The position numbers and the translations under genes are program-made. The notes below the pieces were generated by a model. It ran no database searches. It saw nothing but the letters and a program-made list of their open reading frames with translations, and was not told where the DNA came from. 64,000 nt of DNA from Phaeosaccion multiseriatum. Taxonomy: Eukaryota; Ochrophyta, other classes. Numbering within the stretch: the stretch's first letter is position 1; each line of letters opens with the position of its first letter. Where the stretch lies: positions 1,922,001 through 1,986,000 of the forward strand of contig OZ218965.1 in NCBI GenBank assembly GCA_965112735.1, read 5' to 3'. Of the stretch, positions 39,601-49,573 are shown in pieces.

Positions 39601-41869
39601 CCCCCGCCTTCTCCTTCTCCCTCTGCTCCTCCTTCAGCTTTGCGATGTCCTTCTCGCCCGTCACCCGCCCATCAACATACACTCGCATGCTCTCCGCTGG
39701 GAGTGCACCAGATGGTGATACGGCACCAGCGGCGGGCTGAGCGAAGACGCAGGCAACGTGCACCCACTGGTTCTCCGGCAGCGCGTCGCCCGCCTCCAGA
39801 CAGAATATGCCCAGGGGGGGAGGGCCCGAGTGGGCCAAAGAAGAATAAGAGGCCCCTCTAGGGTTCGATCCGGGCTCATGTTGGGATGTTGCAAGCCCCA
39901 TCCCCCCTACGGTGGCACCTTCGTCGTCGTCGTCGCTCTTGTTGTTGTTGTTGTTGCTGCTGTTCATGTTGCTGCTGCTGTGGTTGTTGCTCTTGTCGTC
40001 GTCGTCATCGTCGTCGTCGTCGTCGTCGCTCTCATTGTTGTTGCTTCTTCTGCTCCTGCTGCTGTCGAGACTGTGGCCTGGGCCCTCTCTGCCCCCTGCC
40101 CCTTGGCTGTGCGATCCTCCCTTCGACCTTGGCATGGGCGACACCACAACCATCTGCACAAAGGTGGGCGTCCTCCTCCCCCGCCTCTTCCTCCTTCTCT
40201 CTCCTCCAACCCCTCCCCCCCCATCCTCCTCCTCCCCCTCCTCCTCCCTGGGATCGCTCCTCCTGATGAGGTAGACACTGGGGTGTCCTTCCTCGTCGCG
40301 CAACCCCCCGTCCTCATCCTCCTTGTTCACCCCCCCTCCCACGCCGCCACGTGTCGTCCCCGCTGCCGCCGCAACAGCCACCTCGGGCACGCGTGCGCAG
40401 AGGCGCATTCGCACGTCGTTGTTCCTCCCCCCCCCCCTCTCTCCACCTCTTCCTCCCCCTCGTCTTGCTCCACCACCTGCACTGCTCAATAATGATGATG
40501 ATGAATCAGCGCACGAAGGAGAGGAGGAGGAGGAGGAGGAGGAGGAGGAGGAGGAGGAGGAGGTCGAGGTCGAGCTGACCCAGACCCAGAAGCTAACCGC
40601 AAAGCCCCCCCCCCCGTCCTCCTCAAAGGCTTCAGGAAACGTACTAGGTGTCAGGTCCATCAACGCCACAGGCCCAGTGTTGCTTCCCAGGAGGGCATTG
40701 GCCCTTGACTGCACCAGGGCAGCCTCCTCCCCTTGCCTCTCCCTCGTCAGGAGGAGGAGCGTCTCTTGTGCCCGCCGAAGCTCTCGGAAGAGAATGTGCA
40801 GACTCGCTTCGACGCCCTGCTGCTCAAGCTCGTCCACGCCGTAAGTGCCCTCTCGTGCTGTCTGCGCGTTGCTATCACCCCCTGCCTTGCTGCTCTTGAC
40901 GTCAGCAATCCCTCGCCAGCTACTCTGCTCCCCATAGGATTGTCCATGCGCTTGCCCATGTTCTTTCCCCACCTCAGATGGCTGCGGCCTCTGCCTCTGC
41001 CTCGCTGCGGCGCGGTCCCAGAGCTGCAGGCAGATGAGGCGGAAGGCTGTGAAGGCGCTGGCGTGCAGCTGAGCACGCTCTTGGGAACGTTCTTCGGAAC
41101 GCTCTGAGGAACGCGCTTCACTGACATCACCAGCACTATCACTATTCCACGCTGGCCTTGACCCATGCAAGGCCCGCCCCTGACCGAGGCAGTGGTGTTG
41201 GCCACGCACCAGCACGGCGCCCTCAGTGTCACTCAGGACTCGTCCCAGCAGCGAAAGGACCCTCCCAAGTTGTGTAAGTTGGGTAGTCGGCACCCCAACG
41301 CCGCTTCCTCCTCCTCCCTCTGTCCCCCCTGTCGGAGAGACGCGGACAGCCAACGCTCGAAGGAGAGCCATCTGGAGCCCCAATCGATGCTGCTGCTGTA
41401 TCACCAACTTCTCCTGGTGGTGCTCCTCCTCCTCCTCCTCCTCCTCCTCCTCCTCCTCCTTCCTCTTGCTCTTCTTTGTCTTCTTCTCCTCCTCCTCCTC
41501 TTTCTTCTTCTTCTTCTTGCCTTGTACTTGTCCTCCCTCCCCTTCTCCCTCCCTCAGAGAGGTATGGAGTCGGTCAGCCAAGGCCCCGTACAACCCCGTC
41601 AAGGCCGAGAGTACCTCCTCGACCGAACGCGCATCCGCGCCTACCAAATCGTCCAGCAGGTGGGCGGGAAGATGACCCTCCCCCCAGGGGGACACATCCC
41701 CTTGCCTAGGCCTGGGCCCGCTTGCAAGGCAGTCGGCGATCTGTTGGGCTACACGCATCCCAATCATGTCACCGCCCCCTCCATCTTGTGTGAAGCCCTC
41801 TTTCCCTTTCTGTAACGCTTCCGTGGTCAGCTTTCTCCCCTTGCTGCTGCTGTTAGTGCCCGCTGTAAC

Positions 41870-41902
<33 letters not shown>

Positions 41903-43277
41903 CACATGACTGCTGCCTCCCTGCCCATAAGACTGCGAGGGGCTCAGACTCAGCAGACTGCTCAACAGCTCCAACCCGCCCGCCCTGAGCCTGGCCCTGA
42001 TGCCCTGGGCCGCCCTCCTCGCGAGCGTGTCAGCACCGAGCGGGAGGAGGCCCACGCACAGCAGCAACTCCGCCATGGTCCGTCCACTGCCATCCCTTCG
42101 GGTGCCACCCCTGCCCTCCCTACTATCCACTGCCATCCCCTGCCATCCCCTGCCATCTTCATCTTCGTCACAGCTGCTAACGTCGAGCGCGTGCATGGTC
42201 AGGGCGAGGAAACGCATCTCTCCATCCTTCCCATATGCCTCTTGCTCTCCGCGTCGGCTGCCATCCCCGGCTCTGCGGCTCCACCCGGCCAGCGTCGCGA
42301 TGGCTCGCTGCATGTTCTGCTGCCCATATGCCTGCCCATATGCCTGCCCTGCTCCACGGCCGCCCGTGGCCTTGTGCAGACGCTGCGACAAACGTCTCGA
42401 AGGGGCCGACGAGGAGGAGCGGTGCAACAGCTGCGACGACTGTACCACCAACCCCTGTCCCTGTTTGGGATGAGGGCTTCTCTGCTGTAGCTGCATGGCC
42501 TCGATTCTGACGCTGCCGGAGAGGAGGAAGCGGCAATTCTCCCTCACCATGTCTAGAACCCGTTCCGCACGCGCACACCCACACCCGCCTCCACCTCCTC
42601 CTCCCTCCTCCTCCTTCTCCTCCTCCGCCTTCCGCTCACCACCCCCCTCCTTCCCCTCGTCGCTCTCCTCTTTCTCCCCACTCTCGCCCCCCCACGACCC
42701 TGGCTTGTCCTTCCGAGTCGTCTCGTGTCGTCCTCCTTCCCTCGAGCTCTCTACCGCTAGCACCGCCAGCCTCTCCAGCTTCTCATCAGCCTCCCATCTC
42801 GAGCTCTCTACCGCTAGCACCGCCAGCCTCTCCAGCTTCTCATCCGCCTCCCACAGGGCGTCCATCACACTCATGAGCGCCGCTGGGGCAGGAGAGCCGG
42901 GCTCGGGTCTAAGACGAGCAAAGGCGTACGCCTCCGCGGCCATTTGTGAGTTGCTGCGAAGCACCACCGCAAGGAGGGCTCGCAGTGCCTGCTCGAGCTT
43001 GGTGATCACCGAGGGAGACAGCATCGAGGAGTAAAGGCCTCTACCATCACCACTACCACCACCACTAATAATGCCACCATCGCCACAAGTAGCAACAGCG
43101 CTAGCACCCCCCGGGGCGGTGGTCGTCGGTGCGTTCGTTGAAAGCTTCTGTAACGCTCCTCCCTTGCGGTTACGCACCCCCCCACCACCGCCGCTGCCCA
43201 GGGGGGTGGTGCCCCGGGGGGTGCCCACGGAGGAGAGCAGGGGGGCCGAGGTGGGGGGCTGGCGGTTCAAAGACCCT

Positions 43278-43312
<35 letters not shown>

Positions 43313-45018
43313 CTGTTGTTGTTGCTGTCCCCTCCAGCCCTCTCTACTCACCGCCCTCTTGCCCCCCCCACTCCCCTCCACCCTCCCACTCCCTTCTCCC
43401 CTCCCATCCCCTTTACCACCGCTACCGTCGTCTCTGGATGATGCCGCCGCCCGAGCGGCTACATGAAAGTGCCTCATCCACGCAAAGAGGCTCTGTGACG
43501 CCCCCTGGGGTCTGTCTGCAAGCAGATCTTCCACCAGGTCGGGCGCGTCCTCCCCACTTGAGGCCAACGGTCTAAGCTCCCCCCTCCCCGCTCCCCTGAC
43601 CGAGGCAGGGCCGAGGGATGGTGACCTTGCCCGCAGGGGAGGAGGAGACGACATGTTGGGCGCATTGCTCAAGGAGGGGCGGTGAGTGTCGCGTGGATGG
43701 GGGCCGTCCGCTCCTCCTCCTCCTCCTCCTCCTCCTCCTCCTCCTCCTCCTCCTCCTCCTCCTCCTCCTCCTCCTCCTCCTCCTCCTCCTCCTCCTCCTC
43801 CTCCTCCTCCTCCTCCTTCATCGCCCCCTCCCAGCGGCTTGAGCAAGCCCGAAAGGCAGGATGTACTGTGTCTACGCGTTCTGATGCCCTCCCTCTCCCT
43901 CGCCTCACCACCCTCGGTGGCAGCGCTCTTCATGTCGTTGCTGCTGTTGTTGTTGTCTCCCCTCGCCTCTGCAAATGGCATACTCCTCCCCCAGCCGCCC
44001 CCCCCACCGCCTCTCCCCCCACCCGCAGCACAAGTCTTAGCAGCTCCCGCCCCCGTCTCCCCTCCACCTACACCCACTTTATAGACCCCCAAGTCTGCCC
44101 ACTTGGCGACCTCTCTGTCGGCCACAAGATAATCTGAAGACCACCCGAATCGAGATACAACCACCCTGAAGCTCTCCCCCGCACCCCCTGGGGGATCTGG
44201 CCCCCCCGGGTCTGCCCCTCTCGGGTCTGCTGCTGCGTCTGTCGTCACCGGCGGAGGTAAGTCCCCGGTGGGAGAGCCAACGCCACTGCTGCTGCGACTG
44301 CTGTTGCTGCCGCTGCTGGGGTTGATGGGGGTGGTGAGGGCAATGGCTCGAGGGGCTGCTGCAGCGACGAGTGAGGCTGAGGCTCCTTCTGTCTCCCCTG
44401 CCACGGCATCAACATCAAAGGCGTCGGAGGAGAGGAAGGCCGAGCGTAGCACCATCTCGTGCGCGGCGTCGAGCGTTGGCGTCGACTGAGGTCCACCCAC
44501 TATATCACCAACTGGTAAGGCCGCAGGGAAGGGGGCCACGTGCACGAGGAGTGCGGCGAGACGGGCGCAGAGCGTGGACAGGCAGGCGCCGAAGTCCGTC
44601 CAGAGAGAGAATCCGTCAAGAGATAGAGTCAAAGGTAGACACGGCGACAGAACCCCAGCCCCATCCGTCGACTCAGTTTCAGTTTCAGAGCCCTTTCCTT
44701 TCCCTTGGCCCTGACCCTGCCCCTGATGCCCACTCCGATGCCCAATTTGGTCTCTGAGCCTGTTGAGCTGCCGGAGGACAGGCACAGCAAGCGGGAGCAC
44801 ATGCGTTGCTAGAGCGATGCCCTCGCCTTCACGGGCACGTGCGACGCGAGCCCGCTCATCGCCCACCTGCCCTCCTCCTTCTTGTCTCCTCTCCCTCTCT
44901 AAGGGCCGCTCCAAGAGGCACTCCGACGGGCTTGAGAAGCTTGAGAAGCTTGAAAAGCAGGATTGGAGGGCGCTGAGCAGAGGCATCATGGCACCGAAGC
45001 AGTCCTCGAGGCACGCCA

Positions 45019-45053
<35 letters not shown>

Positions 45054-45575
45054 ATCACCAACTGCTGCAGCTGCTGCTGCGGCCCCTCTTCGATGTCCCG
45101 CAGGAGACAGGCAAGGGCGTCGTGCCAAACACCGAACAGCCTTGTGGTGGCAGAGAGCGTGAGCTGTCGAGCGGCGGCTGCTGCAGGAGCAGTTGGTGGT
45201 ACAGGAGCAGTTGGTGGTACAGGAGCAGTTGGTGGTACAGGAGCAGTTGGTGGTACAGCAGCAGGAGGAGCTCCTGGTGACGCTTGTGGTGGCTGGCTGG
45301 CGCTGGCCCACAGTAAAGCGAGCTGCCGCACCAGGGCCCGCAGAAGAGGCGTGTACATTGTATGCTCGCTCTCGTTGCCCCCTCCCTTCTTCTCCTCCTT
45401 CTCCTTGTCCTCCTCCTCCTCCTCCTCCTCCTCCTCCTTCTCCTTCTCCTCCTCTGCCTCTGGCGGAGTCACATGCCCACCCCCCGAGGCTCCTCCACCC
45501 TCCCTCTCCCCCCCTCTGCAGCTTCGTTGATAGTGGTCAAGGAGCTTGTTCAGCACGCCCTCGAGATCATGATAG

Positions 45576-45610
<35 letters not shown>

Positions 45611-48600
45611 TGGCGCTGCCTCTGCTATCATCACGTTGGGCTCCAAGCGCCTCTTCTTCTCCTCCTCTGTGCCTCCCTCGCTGCGACTGACCATCCCCCG
45701 TCCACTGCCATCCTCACCCCCACTCCCCTCTAACGCGGCCCTGACGAGGTCCCTCGCGTAGTCTTCAGTGGCAAGCCCCTCCGTCAACACGCCAAGCAGA
45801 CAGCCCCGCGCTACCCCAGCCTCCCCGCCCCATATGCCTCCTGCTGCACCGCCCTCCGCACTGGCATTCGCATTCTCCGTTCGCTTGCGTTTGCGCTTCC
45901 TCCGCCGCTGCCCTTGGCCTTTGTCTCCAGTCTCTTCCGTCCACCCACCAACGACCACGGGCGCCCCAGCCCCTGTCACTGCCCTTGCCCCAGCACGGCA
46001 GTCGTCGTCGAGCCTGTGACCACCACCCCCTGCCTCTCCCTCTCCCTTCCTCTCTTCCTCCCCCGCTAGCACCGCCGAGAGAAGCCTTCCCCTCTCTTGG
46101 GTGGTCGGGTAGAAGACGCTAAAGCCTGTGCGAATCGCGTCTGCCAGTTCGAATCGTATCGCCTCCGCCGCCTCGGAGAACAAACCCCGGGGGTCGGACA
46201 CGTCCTCTGCGTCAAGTGCCATCCCGGCTCCCTGCCGCGGCCGGCCCCATCCACTGCCATCCCTCTCCCCTTCCCCTTCCCCCTCCTCCTCCTTTTCCTC
46301 CACCTTCTCCTCCTCCTCCTCCCCCTCGCCCTCCTCTCGAGCGAAGGAGGAGAAGGCGAAGGCACTGGATGGCGTTGGTTTGGGACTCGCCACGACACTG
46401 ACGCTGTCTTGATTACTGCAGTCTACTCCTCCGAGCCGGCTCAGATCGAGACCCAGGGGGGCATCCTCATGACAACCATCTACCCCGGTGGCCTTATCGA
46501 CACCCCCCTGGATCTGCTGTGTGTGATCTGCTCCCTTGTCTGGGAGCCTCTCTGACCCTGACCCTGACCCTGACCCTGACCCTGGCCCCGACCCTGATGC
46601 TGACCCTGATGCTGACCCTGACCCTAATCCTGGCCCTGACCCTGGCCCTGGTCCTACACCTGCTACTGCTGTTGACGCGAACTGCCCCGCTCCTCCGTGC
46701 TTCCTCGCGCCGTCTCCCTCCTCAAAGAAGGACGGCATCAGCTCAACCGAAGACGACACAGAGCGAAGCTTGTCCACCCCTCCTCCTCCTCCTCCTCCTC
46801 CTCCCTCCTCCCCCCCCACCCTCCCGAGTGGTGTCTGTCTCTGCTGCTTGTGCCTCATCCATGGCACGGCGAGGGCGTCACTTTCGAGTAGGAACATTTG
46901 CAGTAAGTCAAGCACTTGCCTGAGCAGACTCGCCATCTCTGTGCTACCGCTGCTGCTGCTGCTGCTGCTGCCGCTGCCGCTGACGATACGACTGCTGCTT
47001 TTATCGGTCTCATCGGCCTCGCCAGCTCCACCCTCGGCTACAGTTTCAGTCTCAGCTTCAGCTCCAGACTCCGTTTCAACTTCAGATGGGGTGGCAGCAG
47101 CAGAGGTGGGAGCAGCAGCGCTGGAAGCGGCAGCAGTAACAGTTGGTGGTACAGCAGCAGCAACAGTTGGTGGTACAGTAGCAGCACCATGGCTGCCCTC
47201 CGATATCGCTTGGGGCTGGGCCACGATGGACGCGTTCCTCTGCTGCTGATGATTGTATGGGGGAAAGGGACGGTCTGCTGCTGTATCACCAACTGCTGTA
47301 TCACCAACTACTGCTGGTCCTGCCGTGTCCCTGCTACCCCCCCCGCTGCTGCTGTGGCGTGCTGAGGAGCGTGAGTTGCCATCCCCCCCCCTCCTAAGCG
47401 CTCTCAGTGTGGAAGTGTACACCAGGAGGCGCAGATTCTCCTTGAGAATACCGAGGGCGCAGCGGAGCGTCGACAAGTGCAGCAGTTGGTTCTCCGGGCC
47501 TCCTCCCCAACTCAAAATGGCAGAGTCCGCTCCGTGGCCGCCGCCGGAGCCGCTGTCCATATGCCTGCTGCCCCCCCTGGCGAGCCGCTCGTCATCATCG
47601 GGCGACATGCTGAGGAGATTGATGCTTCCTTGGGTGTCCGATAGACCCAAGTCGAGGCAGGAGGACGTCTCGAGGTAGCAGCTGCTGCCTTCCTCCAGAA
47701 ACGACCCCCCTGCCGCGCTCAAACCCCCCTCCCTTCCCTCTCTGAGTACATTATCGCGTCCAGGCTTGGGAGACAGCGTCTCCGGCGCGGTGACGTCATC
47801 ACTAACCGATGCTCTATCATCAACGACTGCACCTGTATCCCCAACTGGCGCTGTCGTATCACCAACCGCTACCGCCGCCTCTGCCTCTGCGAGGAATCGG
47901 CTTCGAAAGTCCTTGAGAAGAAGAAGAAGCATTCTGAAAGTCTCGGGGGAGGCGTCCACTTTGCATGCTTCAAACATTGAGGGGTCCCTGTCAATATGAC
48001 TGCTGCCCATATGACTGCCGCTGAGCCTGGCCGCTTCCCGCATACCAGCTACAGCTTTTTGCAGGCCTCCCCCCGCTCCTGGCCAGTCCCCCTCCTCCTC
48101 TCTCTCTCGGAGTGCGTCGAGACCATCACCATGATGATGATGATCATGATGATCATCGTCACCATCACCACTATTGCCATTGTCATCATCATCATCATCA
48201 TCATCACCAGCACCACCGTCATCACCACCGTTGCTAGAGTCACCACCTGATCTTCCTCGGCGCATGGCGTACCCTGCCCTGGCCCTTGGCATTGGCCTTG
48301 GCCTCGGCCTTGCCCTTCCTCTTGTTGCTCTCCTCTGCTCCCCCATAGCGAGGGATGCGGTGGAGAGGCGGTCTAGGTGCCCCATAAGGACCAATGCCAC
48401 CGTCTCCGAGTCCAGCAAGGGGCCAGGCTCCTGTTGTATCACCATCTGCTGCTGCTTCGAGAGATCCGACGGGTCGGGAGGAGGAGACGCATCGAAGTGG
48501 CGGAGACGGAGCTCAGGCCTCTGCAACAGCCACAAGGAGGACAGAAGAGGAGGAGAAGGCGTCCACTCCCTCACCCTCTCCTCCTGCTGCCCTATCTCGA

Positions 48601-49535
48601 CGCACCGCCCCTCGCCCCCGTCCTGTCCTTTGTCCTGTCCCTGATGGCCGTCGAAGGCAGGCGCGTGTACATCGCTGTCTCCCACGTGTCCACTGGCGGC
48701 GGCGGCGGTGGTGGTGATGGTGTTTGTACCACCAACTGCTGTATCACCCGGTGCCTGTGCCCTGGTTGCCCTGGCTGCCCTGCCTGCCTTATCGGTGCCC
48801 ACAATGACCAGGCAGAGCTTGTCTGCGGAGGAGAGGCCTCGTACCGCCAGGCCCTTGCCCAGCAGCACGCTCGTCACCCTGCGTGGCGTTCGAACTATAG
48901 CCGTTGGTGGTACGGAAGCGGAAAGGCCACCCTGCTCTCCCCCCTGGTCGTCGCCCGCTGTGCCTCCAGCCCCCCCGCCTGTGTCGCCGGGGTACTCTCC
49001 CGGCCTCCCCCCTGCAACCCCAGGGTTACCACCACTACTCCTACCAGTGCTGCTATTACTGCTGCTGCTGCTGCCCATATGAGTGCTGCTAAGCCCTCCG
49101 GTGTTGCCCCAGGCCAGAAGGGCCCCATCCCTTGTCACGGCCGCGCTATGATCGCACCCTCCCACGCATTCTGTAACCGCCACTCCCTGCAAGGCCTTGA
49201 CATGTGTGGGGATGGTCCTATTCAAGTCGTCTCCGTGGCCGAGTTTCCCTTTCTTACCGCAGCCCCATGTGTACAGCGCACCCCCTTGGGTCACTGCCAT
49301 ACTGTGATCCCTCCCCGCCGCCACGTGCACCACCTCCTCCTCGGGTCCGACACCAGGCACAGCGAGCACTGAAACTCGCACTGGCCTGTGCTCCGGCCCT
49401 CCACTGCCATCGCCGCTGCCACTACCGCTGGTGTCAGGACTCGGCCCGAGGCCCAGCACGGGGGCCCTCTCTAACCCAGCGCCGCCCCCTCCCCCTGCTC
49501 CTGCAACGCTGGCCTTCCCGAGAGGAGGTCGACTG

Positions 49536-49573
<38 letters not shown>

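Larger units (their letters stand above)
24838..48919. repeat. Dispersed 17-20 bp coding word, core TATCACCAACTG / CAGTTGGTGATA, about 30 copies
   Basis: Copies on the plus strand in TATCACCAACTG orientation include 24838, 26196, 26231, 28016, 30004, 31996, 33298, 33571, 38227, 38254, 38281, 38647, 38841, 41395, 44501, 45049, 47281 (twice) and 48724. Copies in CAGTTGGTGATA orientation include 27498, 31419, 45186-45257 (four in tandem), 47136, 47160 and 48900. Nearly all lie inside exons of the giant gene. In protein they appear as QLVIQQ, AVGDTA, AVSPTA or AVPPTA depending on frame and strand. Confidence 0.85.
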
